Below are positions 36,560 to 47,423 of a stretch of 64,000 nt of DNA, in pieces. The stretch lies in assembly GCA_019925095.2 (NCBI GenBank), contig CM034405.1:10426401-10490400 (forward strand). Reading direction: 5' to 3'. The notes beneath the pieces were generated by a model. That model was not told the origin of the DNA, made no database searches, and saw only the letters and a list, made by a program, of their open reading frames with translations. A program made the translations under genes and the position numbers. The first letter of the stretch is position 1; each line of letters begins with the position of its first letter. The stretch comes from Dendrolimus kikuchii (taxonomy: Eukaryota; Arthropoda; Insecta; Lepidoptera; Lasiocampidae).

Positions 36560-37125
36560 ATTTTAGGAAAGATGAAATTTTCAGCATCGGTAGTTTAACA
36601 TAAACTTAAAAAGGAATGGATACTCGCTACGCAGAAAGCGGGGCCGTTTTTCAGGTAGCAGGTATCAAAGGTGGAAAAAAAACATGCTAACTTACGTCAA
36701 AGTAGCTAGGCTAGTTTTTACATGTCATATTGTTATATACAAAGATATACAGTTGCCAGACACTTCCTGTGGGCCATAACTTTTAACACTTTAAAAACAA
36801 AAGTGGGAAGTTACGTCATTTTAGGAAGGCTGAATTTTATATATAAAATTATTAATACTTTTAAAGGATTTTAGACTTGGATCAGCGTTAAAATCAAAAT
36901 AACATGGATAAAGTAGCTCTGTTATAATTCACTGACCTTTACTATAGATAGGATAGAATATTCCTAGAAGGCAAAAAAATTAGTTCATGTTCTCGACGTT
37001 ATAGTAATTTTATACACAAAGTTTACAAAAATACTATCCACAGACCTTTATTTTAATGTTACTTGACGTTAAAGCGTATGTTAATTTTATTATTCATTCA
37101 AAATTCCCGGAAATAAAAATTATAC
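36560..37125. other. No gene recognised
   Basis: AT-rich sequence between two LINE 3' ends. No motif or open frame supported. Confidence 0.35.
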
Positions 37126-37199
37126 TTTATTTCAATAAATCTTTATCTAGATATTTTATCGCGCTAACTGCTACTACATCCATGTCTTGGTTAGGGCTA

Positions 37200-39273
37200 T
37201 TTTTTTTTTTTTGGTTTTGAGGCGAGTGAAAATGCTTAACCGATTTACGCACAAACTGGGTCGTTGCTAGGGGAACGACACGCGTCGGTCGGGGGCGATA
37301 ACACTGCAGCAATAGTATGCTCTTGGCAGCGCTTCGTCCGCGATCGACGTCACAGAATAGTGTGGAAGACTCCGAGCGTTGCTGCACGGGCGAGCAACCC
37401 CAATACCCACTAAAAACCCCCTCCTCCCTGACGACCCTGCGCTTTGAATGTGTTGGAAAGGCTGAGATTTAGAACATAGTTACGCCCAGCCGATCCAGCG
37501 CAATAAAGTGCCTGGAGTGTGCCCTGGGAGAACACACCCCACTTCGTTGTGCGGGGGTAGAAGGTCCTTTGCTCTTCCTAGCAAGCTAAAGGCCCCCCGC
37601 GGTAAACGGAACCTAACTCAGGGAGGGAAGTAATGCGCGTACCTGCCTCTCCGGGTGCCAGCTGAAGGCCGGCGACCTCGAGAAGACGCATTGGCACGCG
37701 CTGCAGGACTTCTCTCCCTGTCTCGTTCTGCGGCCTTCTTGAGTGACATTACTGTCTCGCAAAAAGTAACCGCAGCCCCCCAATTGTCGCTGCTCTGCAG
37801 CATGGCCTTGACCAAGTCGCAGAGCGAGTCGACTGGACCTACGTGCGTCTCAAGTTCGAAACGCTGCGGCGCCCATGCGGCGCACTCGACAAGCGTGTAT
37901 AACGCCGTGTCGGGCGCGCCGCACTGGCGGCAGTCCGGGGAAGGCAAGCAGCCCACAATGCGACACAGATACTTGTCGAAACATCCGTGTCCGGTAAGTA
38001 TCTGTGTCGTCCTGAAGGTCAGGGTGCCGCTGGTGCGGTTGACCCATTCCGTCAGCTGTGGCCTGATTGCATCCACCGTGTAGCCGCCATAGGCCGCAGG
38101 GTTGTCGAGCTCTTGAGACCAGACGGCGATCATGGAGGCGGTTTCCCGCTTCCTGATCGCCTCGATTTCGACCTGACAGAAGGTCAGGCCTTTAGCTAGG
38201 GCATCCTGCCGGGTGCGGCGCACCACTGTCAGGACGTCCGCCTGGAGATGCCAGGGCGGATCGCCTGCCAGGAGGGTGGCCGCCGTCCGCGACATTGTGC
38301 GATACCCCCGTATGGTCCTCACGGCCAGAACCTGCTGCGCCCGTTGCAGCAGGGTTCTGTTGTGGCGGTGAAGTGCAATGGACCAGACGGGTGCACCGTA
38401 CAATGCCATACTCCTCAGGATGCCAGAGTAAAGTTTCCGCGTCGCACCTCCCGGGCCCCCTACGTTGGGAAGCAGCCTCGAGAGTGCGCCCGCGGATTTG
38501 ACGAGTTTGGGAACTAGCTGCTCAAAGTGCGCTTTGAACAGCCATTTCCCATCGAGAACTAGCCCCAGATATTTCATCTGGGGCCCTACTCTAATGGCCA
38601 CCCCTTGGACCGAAACGGTCAAGTCCGCGAGGGGATTGCGAAATTTCCTATGGAACATGATGGCCTCCGTTTTCGCGGGGGAGACCCTCAAACCCAGCCT
38701 AGCTATTCGATCTACGACAATCGCCAACCCGGCGTTAGCGACGTCCACGGATTCCGCAAATGACGCAGCGCGTGCCGTGAGTAGGGTGTCGTCCGCAAAG
38801 CAGATCAGCCCTACCCCGGGTAGGACCGGAACCCGAAGGATCCAGTCATAACCTACGTTCCAAAGAATCGGCCCGAGGATCGACCCCTGTGGAACGCCGC
38901 ACGCGACGCGTCGACGACCTACCTCGGGATTGCCGGACTCGCCGCCCTCCCAAAGGATATGTCGATCCTGCAGGTACGCGCCCAACAGCCTCGTGAGGTA
39001 CGGGGGGACTCCATGCGCGCGGAGCCCCTCCCTGATCGTCTCATGAGGGAGGCTGTTAAAGGCGTTCGCTATGTCTAGCGACACCGCAAGAACGACATCC
39101 TTCGCTTGGACGGCTTCGTCCGTTGACGTTCGCAGCGTCTCGAAGGCGTCCATCGTGGAGCGCCTCCGCCGAAACCCGAACTGCGTTTCTGAAAGCCCCG
39201 GCTCCACAGCGTCGAGATGCTTCACGAGCCGCTCCGCCAAGATCTTTTCGAAGACCTTAGCGACCTCGTTCAG
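37200..39273 (-). mobile_element. 5'-truncated R1-clade LINE with 18-bp TSD
   Basis: Direct repeats ATGTCTTGGTTAGGGCTA flank the insertion at 37182-37199 and 39274-39291, the signature of target-primed reverse transcription. The element is on the minus strand: its poly(A) tail is the poly-T at 37200-37214, the 3' UTR runs to 37617 and the ORF fills the rest. The 5' end is truncated inside the reverse transcriptase domain. A second shorter copy at 45747-46608 is nearly identical, so the family was recently active. Confidence 0.9.
37618..39273 (-). CDS. R1-clade LINE reverse transcriptase (5'-truncated, otherwise intact)
   Basis: Open from the 5' junction (NEVAKVFEKILAERLVKHL) to the stop at 37618, about 550 codons with no break. 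RT blocks in order: FGFRRRRSTMDA, SLDIANAFNSLPHE, GVPQGSILGPILWN, the catalytic FADD box (CFADDTLL), SPAKTEAIMF and MKYLGLVLDG. The C-terminal part has QILTGHGCFDKYLCRI and a cysteine cluster (CRQCGAPDTALYTLVEC) with a basic, proline-rich end. The endonuclease and N-terminal RT region are missing, so the copy cannot move by itself. GC content is much higher than that of the neighbouring host DNA. Overlapping frames on the plus strand are shadows. Confidence 0.9.
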   Translation of the reverse strand: MNEVAKVFEKILAERLVKHLDAVEPGLSETQFGFRRRRSTMDAFETLRTSTDEAVQAKDVVLAVSLDIANAFNSLPHETIREGLRAHGVPPYLTRLLGAYLQDRHILWEGGESGNPEVGRRRVACGVPQGSILGPILWNVGYDWILRVPVLPGVGLICFADDTLLTARAASFAESVDVANAGLAIVVDRIARLGLRVSPAKTEAIMFHRKFRNPLADLTVSVQGVAIRVGPQMKYLGLVLDGKWLFKAHFEQLVPKLVKSAGALSRLLPNVGGPGGATRKLYSGILRSMALYGAPVWSIALHRHNRTLLQRAQQVLAVRTIRGYRTMSRTAATLLAGDPPWHLQADVLTVVRRTRQDALAKGLTFCQVEIEAIRKRETASMIAVWSQELDNPAAYGGYTVDAIRPQLTEWVNRTSGTLTFRTTQILTGHGCFDKYLCRIVGCLPSPDCRQCGAPDTALYTLVECAAWAPQRFELETHVGPVDSLCDLVKAMLQSSDNWGAAVTFCETVMSLKKAAERDRERSPAARANASSRGRRPSAGTRRGRYAHYFPP

Positions 39274-39744
39274 ATGTCTTGGTTAGGGCTAACATTATCT
39301 TCGTTGGACTCCGATTCAGAAGTACTGCTATTGTCATCCTCGAAATTTTAATAGCTCACACTAAAGTTTGCACGAATTTTTCTAATCGTGTTTAGTGATA
39401 TCTCGAAATGCACGATCAGCTGCTTCCTATAATGACAGAAAATCATAATCAATTTGCATCTTCATAGAATGTAATTCGACCAAAATTCAAAGTAAAAGAA
39501 ATGATTACGTAAATTTATTCAAATCATATAGTATATTTATCTCAACCGATCCCCTATTGTGATAACTTTCTCACCGGTGCGGCCCCGTTACAAACAAATA
39601 TTAATAAGCCAAAAATAACATAACGTATCTGGTCAATGATAATTGTACAAAAAATTCATATATATCTTATACGAGAAATCCAAAATAGCGATTTCTTTAT
39701 CAATTTAATACGATTGAACTGAAAATACCTATTAATTAATTAAT

Positions 39745-40680
39745 ATTATAAATGCGAAAGTAACTCTGTCTGTCTGTCTGTCCGTCTGTCTGTTCCGTTT
39801 TCACGGAAAAACTACTGAACCGATTTGGCTGAAACTCAGTATTTCAATATTTTCGATGCCGAGAATGAACATAGGATACTTTTTATCCCGAAAAATGGGA
39901 TATTTTCCGGGATAAAAATATATTTGTCTCCTCTGTTATGCTTTACGGAAAAACTACTAGACCGATTTGGCTGAATTTCGGTATATATGTAATTTAATAC
40001 CGAGGGTGGACAAGGGATACTTTTATCCCGGATAACGGGATAGATTTATGTAAATTGTAAAGGTTATCCCAAAAAGTAGGATAGGTTTTTTGTGATTTGC
40101 CATTTTGGTCATTATTGTCCTTTTTGCCCTTTTTGTCCTTTTTGTCGTTTTTGTTCTTTTTCCCTTTTTATACTTTTTGCTCTTTTTGTCGTTTTTGTCC
40201 TTTTTGCCCTTTTTGTCCTCTTTCCTTTTTGCTCTTTTTGTCCTTTTTATCCTTTTTGCCATTATTGTTATTTATGTAGTTTTCATAGACGGGATAGACA
40301 AATAAAACTAGGGCCGTTTGAAATAGAGGATAAAAATTTGGTTGAGACCAATAATTTCTCATGTTTATATATATAAAAATTTATTTACTATAAAAAATGC
40401 GATAGTAACTTAATATCTCTTTCTGTTAAGCTTTCATAGAGAAAACTATTAGGAATACTGGATTTTGCTGTAATTTTGTTTAAAGCAATTTTAATACCGA
40501 AAATGGACATAAATACTTTTTATGTCGGGAGATCGCAAACTATCCCATAGTTTGCGATATCAAATTAAATTAATCTTCCGGGTGCAAATAGCACCAACAT
40601 GAAAATTTAGTACAATGTAACCTGTATTAAAATCTTCTCTTTAAACAAGAAGCACGCAATAGAGGTTAAACTCTAGTACC
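39745..40680 (-). repeat. Dispersed element with an internal minisatellite, copy 2 (longest)
   Basis: The right part (40020-40680) is the reverse complement of 31830-32386. The left part (39745-39900) is the reverse complement of 59070-59245 (aatgcgaaagtaactctgtc; tcacggaaaaactactgaac; cgatgccgagaatgaacata). The internal minisatellite at about 40100-40265 has a 9-10 bp unit ttttgtcct/tttgccctt. Its three forward frames read as FLPF-type repeats and its complement as KKDK repeats, none of them genes. Confidence 0.65.
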
Positions 40681-40725
40681 AATATTAAATATAGGTACCT
40701 GTCATATCAGTGATTCTTTAGCAAA

Positions 40726-41223
40726 CATCGTCGAGGATCGAAAGAGTACTTCTTGCTTCATATTCCGCCAGATATCGTGTGTAAACTTTATACATTATCT
40801 TTCTTCTGGAACTTAGACAGTTTTATTCATATTTTTACACTTCTCACGTAATTCAATCACCGTTAATATGCAACAAAAGAAAAATTACGAGCACTTGTAT
40901 AGTTTGACCACTGAAAGCTATCCAAGGAAAACGGCGGAATTGAAAAAAAAAATGTAGCTGTTAACATTGGTAATACGCTGATTAAACAGATTTAATCAAA
41001 CTTAACCCAAAATGCTATAAAAAGTATCACGCCAAGCGACTGGAAAAAGGGAGTCAACCACGTGGATTGCTTGCTTCAAAAATATTGGGAAGAGGACAGG
41101 TTGGGAGAAATATAAGAAAGAGAGCTTTCTTTATCTGTAGGTCACAACAATGATATCGACTTTAATGAACTAGACTCTGAAAGTAATTCGGTTATGTCTG
41201 ATTTAATGGACTTTAATGAATAA
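40726..41223 (+). pseudogene. DNA transposon remnant with transposase tail
   Basis: 40726-40866 repeats the block at 8800-8945. Farther on, 41025-41223 encodes ITPSDWKKGVNHVDCLLQKY, WEEDRLGEI, a stop, then an acidic tail LDSESNSVMSDLMDFNE ending at 41223. The S/T-x-x-W-x-K-x-V-x-H pattern plus acidic end resembles the tails at 24660-24827 and 33770-33931. Everything upstream is too degraded to read. Confidence 0.45.
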
Positions 41224-41523
41224 ATGATTGAAGTGAAACTTCTATATAAACGGGTTCTTAGGATTTTTCTGTCACGAAAAAGCGTTACGGCCGCGTGGAG
41301 GAGCGGCATAAATTTAGATTAGACGAGATGAGAGGCGACATAATCTTAGTATAGATGCGTTTTTTGTTTCCGGATCGAATTCAGTTTTTTTGGTTGATAA
41401 TATAAAATTAGTTTAAATAAAAAATGCATTCATTAAAATGTACCTAACCTAATCAAATCATAAATTGCAGTAAACCTGCGAAAAATCGATATGTGTGCTG
41501 GGACACGTAGTAGAAATGAAACT

Positions 41524-41667
41524 GCAACGGACAAGTGGCAAAACGAATCGCAACAAAATTTTAAGTTTTACGGGCAGATTGTTAATGTATTTGTCCAGTT
41601 TGAAAACCTGCCCATAAAACTTCAAGTTAAAATTTTGTTGCTATTCGTTTTGCCACTTGTCCGTTGC
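41524..41667. repeat. Long near-perfect hairpin
   Basis: The left arm 41524-41577 (from gcaacggacaagtggcaaaa to cgggcag) pairs with the right arm 41608-41667 (from ctgcccataaaac to ttttgccacttgtccgttgc). The 30-nt loop starts attgttaatg. The only notable disruptions are a 5-6 nt bulge and a few mismatches. A further partial repeat of the arm end (catttgtccgttgaag) follows to about 41695. A 72-residue plus-strand frame spans it but reads through the palindrome, so it is unlikely to be real. Confidence 0.75.
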
Positions 41668-41699
41668 CATTCGTTTTTCCATTTGTCCGTTGAAGTTTT

Positions 41700-42655
41700 T
41701 ATTTTATAGCTTAGTTTCATTCATACATTAAATATTAATACATAATAATATATAATCTACGTAATAACAACAGCGTTTTTTATTTACTATTATTTCCCTT
41801 AGTCGCCTTTCGATACCCATGGGACAAAACTGGTGGGCAAATTCAAACGAGACTATTTCTTATTAGTTTTATGTAAAGTATATACAATAATAAATTTATT
41901 GCAACAACTATTTATGTAACCTTTTTTGTCAACCCTACTGACCATCGTCGCGAGACATCATGAGGCTATCAGCAAACCTACGCACGTTATAGCAGATAAG
42001 AAACGCAGCTATGCGTATCTATGAGTACATGTCTGTGACGCAAATGCATTAGCAAAAAAAAAGGTAACAAAATGATTTTCAATTTACAATAAGACATTAG
42101 ATTGAATTACGATAAAAAATAATAATGAATGAATTGATTGTATGAATAAATCGGATAATAATGAATAATAAGCAATGATAATCTGAGGAATAAGGTTTAG
42201 AAGATCTCACTTTAAGATTAAGATTTGCCGTCCGCCTCCGGTCACGTACGCAGTAGGTGAAATATTTAAGCGATATTCACTTTGTTTTCACTTCACAATA
42301 CTTATGCTTTATAGGTTCTTAAAATAACGTGTTAAGACTTGGTAAGCACTCCATAGAACTCTATTCAAATAGAAATAGATGATTCGATACAAGTTGTCAC
42401 ACGAGTATTTTATTTTAATTTTGAAGTAAAAAAGTATTTTATTGATGGTTTTATTAAAATGTATTTATTTATTTTACAAATTAAATATTATATAAGTAGA
42501 ATTAGTTTTATTAATTATTATTTAACAAAATTGGATCGATTTGGTATTACGCCAAAAGGAAGGTTTGCACTGAAAATCAGCGTTATGTCGGGTCTTAGAT
42601 CATATAAACGTCTTATATCTCAATGTGTCGGATATAATTCCGGGATAGCAATATA
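41700..42655. other. No gene recognised
   Basis: AT-rich sequence between the hairpin and the solo LTR. No coding or repeat assignment. Confidence 0.3.
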
Positions 42656-42658
42656 TAT

Positions 42659-43149
42659 TGTTACATATCGACATAGAAATGCGCAAAGCTACCTGTCGTA
42701 AAACGCAGTCTTATTGCCACCGGATTTAGGAATTCTTTTGTTTACTTTGTTAAACACAAATTTGTAGTTCAGAAAAACATGCTATTGTTTTTCTACTTCT
42801 TTTATGGCCGTCATTTAGTGTCGAACTAATCCTTGCTTGCCAGGTGTGCGGATTAACTCGGTGAACACGGTCCTTTGTTCTATTATACACTTTAGTATAA
42901 AACAATGACCGAACGGAGGGGTGAGGCAGTCGAGCGACGATTACGATAGAAGTAAGACGTCTACATTCGACAAGCGATATAAGTGACGGACTTTGCGCGT
43001 GTTATTGTATTGTGCATTACATTGGGACTTATTGCGTCTAGTTTTACATATTTTACATATTTTTACTTATGTTATACATGTTGGTATAGTTTTAATAAAC
43101 TCTATAGTAATCCCAACGGCATTTTAATTCGAGTCCCACACTCGTAACA
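42659..43149 (+). mobile_element. Solo LTR, copy 1, ATAT target duplication
   Basis: Begins TGTTAC and ends GTAACA, and is flanked by ATAT at 42655-42658 and 43150-43153. Inside are a TATA-like tataaaacaatg at 42895 and a polyadenylation signal (aataaa, about 43094) in plus orientation. It matches 56499-56981 over most of its length (cgaacggaggggtg; cattcgacaagcgatata; gtgacggactttgcgc). No primer-binding site or internal gene follows, so it is the product of LTR-LTR recombination of a retrotransposon, probably Gypsy-like. Confidence 0.85.
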
Positions 43150-43915
43150 ATATGCTGACTGCAAACCTTGTTTGCTGAAAATGCGGCGTACAAATTTTTA
43201 AAATATGCGCCGTGTATAAGAATGTATAAGAAATGTAATAATTAGCTACGTCGCTATTTCTTTAAATAAAGTTTTTCTTCCTTTTCTTTCTTTCTTTCAA
43301 AAGATTCGAAGGACTATAATTATGTAGGTTCGTTTCTTGATGATGGTAAGGTGCTTTAATGATTAGTGGACTGTTATAGAATGATTATATGAGCTTTATT
43401 TGAAGATATTACATGTATGTGATTAATGAATGCGTCGCCGGACGATGTGGCGGACTATGCTGCCCGCGGCGTTCCCCTCTCTCCGTGACGAGACCGGTTG
43501 GACTTAACAGTTATGTATTATTATTTTAATTTGATTTTACTTATGTTTAGTTTTAAATTCATTTGCCTTGTTGCTATGAAATAAATGTTATAGCGTTTGT
43601 CTTTCATTAAAAGTAGGACCCAGTAGATCCTGGTAAGTGAGACCGAGCTGCAGGCGTGCAGAACGCAGCTTGGAGCCCGGAACTCAATGGAAATGAGAAC
43701 GGGTTACAGGCATGGAGAACGCAGACTGGACTCTTTTCCGTCTTTTTATTATATTTTTATATCTTTATTCTTTTTTATTTTTCTTTTATCTTTTTATTGC
43801 TTAATTTATTTATAAATCTTAAATCTGGTACAGTTTATGCTTATTATCTATTACAAATTACTATCTATTGCTACTTTTCATAATTTACTTTAATACCTTT
43901 GATCTTATTATCTAA
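43150..43915. other. No gene; repeat-like phrases
   Basis: Includes a GC-rich patch 'gatgtggcggactatgctgc' at about 43445 and a local duplication of 'gcaggcgtgcagaacgcag' / 'acaggcatggagaacgcag' at about 43650-43725. T-rich sequence then leads into the AT microsatellite. No coding function. Confidence 0.35.
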
Positions 43916-43916
43916 T

Positions 43917-43919
<3 letters not shown>

Positions 43920-43969
<50 letters not shown>
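43920..43969. repeat. (AT)25 microsatellite
   Basis: Fifty uninterrupted bases of alternating A and T. Confidence 0.95.
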
Positions 43970-43970
<1 letters not shown>

Positions 43971-43971
<1 letters not shown>

Positions 43972-45060
43972 TATTGCTTATTTAATTTATTACACTTATT
44001 ACTTCTTGATCTATTATAACTAGTTTTATTTATTTTATTTTCTATCGTGTTTACTACAGGCAAGAAAATATTATATGAGGTACCGTCTCTGGGAGATCCT
44101 CTTCGCATATGCACGAAGGGTTCTCCTTCAGCCCGAAAAGGTTCAGATATTCGGAGAACCCTCACCGTAACAACCACCCCGTAAACAACTTGGTGAACAT
44201 CCGATATTCCTATGGATCTCATCTGTTTGAATGCCCTTGTGACATCAGGGAGAAAGAGCTTGGTGATGGACGCAGTTGAGTCCTGACAATACCTCTGGTT
44301 CCATTCGTCAACGGTTTCCGCGACGGATCTGCCGTTAGGCGAATGAAACCGGAAGTCTGTCATAGTGCGGTCTTAATTTCAGAGTAAGTACGGCCGCCTT
44401 AGCCAACTCGTCCACCCGCTCGTTCTCCCTGATGTCTACGTGGACCTTCTTCCAGAAGAGATCGACAACCTTACGATTTTTACGACTATCTACTATATTT
44501 CGCCGAGCCTCGACTGCTAGAGGTTTAACGGAGCCTCAATTACTCAGCGCCTGCAACGCCGACCTACTGTCAGTATATAAGTCAAAGTTTCTTTCTGGGC
44601 TCCCCAGAATTTCCACCGTAGCCTTGAGTATAGCAAACATTTCAGCCTGGTAGACCGTGCAGTAGGATGCTAGTTTGAGCTTGCGGCATTTTGTCTCGGC
44701 CTCATTATCCCGAAAGGATAACGAGGCTCCGACTTGCCGATCGATCAAACTGCCATCCGTGAAATACGCACCGCCTGCCTCTGATCTTCTAGGCAGATGA
44801 AATCTAGCGCTATACACTTAGCCGGATGGAGTGAATCTGCGTAAACAGTTGTCATTTCGACATCGCTGTCTTCGAACGCTGACAGTTGGCGCACTCGCTG
44901 CTTGACCTCATACACGGCCGCAGCCTCGCGTATTCTGAGGTGAGGGGGAGTAGTCCCGCGATTACCAAAGCCGAGTTCAACAAGATCGTGCGGTACCCAC
45001 GACATAGCTTCTGAGCAAAGCTCCTGTATGTTTAACTGCTTACGTGTACACAACTTCCTG
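43971..45060 (-). pseudogene. LINE RNase H-domain remnant
   Basis: Read on the minus strand. The frame from 45053 has REAAAVYEVKQRVRQLSAFE and MTTVYADSLHPAKCIALDFI, a connector after the RT domain. A frameshift near 44800 leads to the RNase H core: AYFTDGSLIDRQVGASLSF (first D), YCTVYQAEMFAILKATVEIL (the E) and FDLYTDSRSALQAL (second D). After a stop, KKVHVDIRENERVDELAKAA supplies the last part. The end (frame from 44363) has NQRYCQDSTASITKLFLPDV. Several frame breaks and no RT domain: a dead LINE fragment of the R1/jockey/I type with RNase H. Confidence 0.75.
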
Positions 45061-45374
45061 GTTGCCGGGGCCCAGACGCTCGCTGCATACTCTATTGGAT
45101 TAAGCCGTAAAAGGCTGAATGAGCTAAGCCAACAGGCTGAAGTGATGCAAATGGGGATGAGTCATTGACTCCACTGGTGGAGCCGATCCTAGTCTACCTT
45201 TACTACCGCTGTGCAACGAGTTTATAGCTGGTAGAAAAGAAGCGGCAGAAGAAACTCTCCAGCAACACGCCTAAGCTAGTCTTGCGTGGCTACTCGTGTC
45301 TATAATGAGTGGGTGTGCTTGGTGGATTTAATATCGTGTAAGTGGGCCGAGGCCGGAGGCTCTCCGGCGTCTGT

Positions 45375-45617
45375 TCAGTCTGCGTCTGTTATGCCAGGTT
45401 GATGTTCTGAGTCTCGGGGGTTCATTATTGCGAGGAGTTGGTTTATTTCGTCTAGCTCGTCAATGAGGATATTGTGAGGATGACGTTTACACTTGGGAGC
45501 GTTCGGTGTGGGGCTATAATTGACCGGTTCCGTTATCAGGGGGTTCGGGTGATGGGGGGCTTGGTCAAAGAATTTGGCTGAACTCTTCTCGGGATTCAGC
45601 TCAATCAGCGAAAAGAT
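45375..45617 (-). other. Unassigned 80-codon open stretch
   Basis: Open between a TAG (45620-45618) and a TGA (45377-45375), without a start. The translation begins IFSLIELNPEKSSAKFFDQ, is proline-rich in the middle, and continues ILIDELDEINQLLAIMNP. It sits between the RNase H remnant and R1 copy 2, so it is probably transposon-derived, but the composition is protein-like. Function unknown. Confidence 0.3.
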
Positions 45618-45746
45618 CTACAGTCCATTCACATCTCCAAGACATTGTAATAATTATTTATTAAAGTGAGAAACTACAGTTTATTGTTGTCCCTATATTA
45701 TAAGAAATCTACAAAACTGATCACTTGTATCATGCGGGATACACAT

Positions 45747-46608
45747 TTTTTTTTTTGTTTTTTTTTGTTTTGAGGCGAGGGAAAATGCTTAACCGATTTA
45801 CGCACAAACTGGGTCATTGCTAGGGGAACGACACGCGTCGGTCGGGGGCGATAACACTGCAGCAATAGTATGCTCTTGGCAGCGCTCCGTCCGCGATCGA
45901 CGTCACAGAATAGTGTGGAAGACTCCGAGCGTTGCTGCACGGGCGAGCAACCCCAATACCCACTAAAAACCCCCTCCTCCCTGACGACCCTGCGCTTTGT
46001 ATGTGTTGGAAAGGCTGAGATTTAGAACATAGTTACGCCCAGCCGATCCAGCGCAATAAAGTGCCTGGAGTGTGCCCTGGGAGAACACACCCCACTTCGT
46101 TGTGCGGGGGTAGAAGGTCCTTTGCTCTCCTAGCAAGCTAAAGGCCCCCCGCGGTAAACGGAACCTAACTCAGGGAGGGAAGTAATGCGCGTACCTGCCT
46201 CTCCGGGTGCCAGCTGAAGGCCGGCGACCTCGAGAAGACGCATTGGCACGCGCTGCAGGACTTCCCTCCCTGTTTCGTTCTGCGGCCTCCTTGAGTGACA
46301 TTACTGTCTCGCAAAAAGTAACCGCAGCCCCCCAATTGTCGCTGCTCTGCAACATGGCCTTGACCAAGTCGCAGAGCGAGTCGACTGGACCTACGTGCGT
46401 CTCAAGTTCGAAACGCTGCGGCGCCCATGCGGCGCACTCGACTAGCGTGTGTAACGCCGTGTCGAGCGCGCCGCACTGGCGGCAGTCCGGGGAAAGCAAG
46501 CAGCCCACAATGCGACACAGATACTTATCGAAACATCCGTGTCCGGTAAGTATCTGTGTCGTCCTGAAGGTCAGGGTGCCGCTGGTGCGGTTGACCCATT
46601 CCGTCAGC
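45747..46608 (-). mobile_element. Second 5'-truncated R1-clade LINE copy
   Basis: Flanked by CGGGATACACATT at about 45735-45747 and 46609-46621. It has the same 3' UTR, poly(A) (poly-T on plus, interrupted by G) and ORF C-terminus as 37200-38057, with only scattered differences (for example LLSPDC for LPSPDC and EAAERNREGS for KAAERDRERS). Only the last 145 or so ORF codons remain. Recent insertion. Confidence 0.88.
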
Positions 46609-46734
46609 CGGGATACACATTGATCCAATGAAAGCCAACGCAAGACGTTCGCTGCCCTTTGTTGGTTTGACGTGAACGTTTCATTGAACGATTGAATGCT
46701 AGCTGGTTCATAACCTTTATTCATTTACTTTCCA

Positions 46735-47050
46735 TAATTAGGAAATTTGACGTTACTTGTGTGAAGCTTATGTCAAATTTTAACCGATAGTAAAGAAATA
46801 TGAACGGTTAGTAAGATATAGAAATCTGCCATATATCGATCTTTTGATGTAAAGACATTGAATATACCTACATTTCTAGTTAACACTGATTTATTTGAAC
46901 GTTAATGCTGTCATGGCTGATTCTATTCTTATTATTTGCCTTACTATTGGTAAAAATTTGATATTACTTGTGTGAAGCCTATGCCAAATTTTAACCAGTA
47001 TGATATGTAACAACATATCATATTTTAACCCCTCCAATCACCACTACATA
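46735..47050. repeat. Two direct copies of a short repeat
   Basis: 'gacgttacttgtgtgaagct' with 'atgtcaaattttaacc' at about 46750-46785 recurs as 'gatattacttgtgtgaagcc' with 'atgccaaattttaacc' at about 46960-47000. The same motif (attggttaaaatttgacata) lies at about 19147. A perfect 10-bp palindrome (tatgatatgt/acatatcata) is at about 46999-47022. Confidence 0.5.
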
Positions 47051-47423
47051 ATATTTTAACACTGTATTATGGTAAGGCAAATGAACGAAGATCCTATGAG
47101 AAGCGGCTATTACTACATATTGCTACGTACACATTGAGCTAAAGGTCAACGAACATTTATGATCGTTATACGTTGGACCTTCTGTTGGATTTCGGTGAAA
47201 CTTCTATATTGATCCAACGAACCCGCTCGGCATATTACAAAAATCTAATTTGTAAATGTATGTATTATATTTATTGCCTTAAAATTTTTATATAGGTGAT
47301 GGATGATCCGAGGGTATTCTTTTTTAAACGTGGTAAATCAAAAAGAAATATTATTAAAAAATGTATTGACAGAGAAATGTAATATTAATATTTTTAAATC
47401 AAGTTAAAACCAGTAAAATAGAC

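Noticed and set aside
37655..39286. Several plus-strand frames of 65-142 codons
   Set aside because: Antisense shadows of the GC-rich R1 reverse transcriptase ORF on the minus strand; the same holds for 46207-46623.
40023..40376. Lysine/aspartate-rich and Phe/Leu/Pro-rich open frames in several phases
   Set aside because: They are translations of the 9-10 bp minisatellite (tttttgtcc units) inside a dispersed element. All frames are open because the repeat lacks stops.
43920..43969. Origin or promoter-like AT tract
   Set aside because: A plain (AT)n microsatellite; no further signal supports a function.
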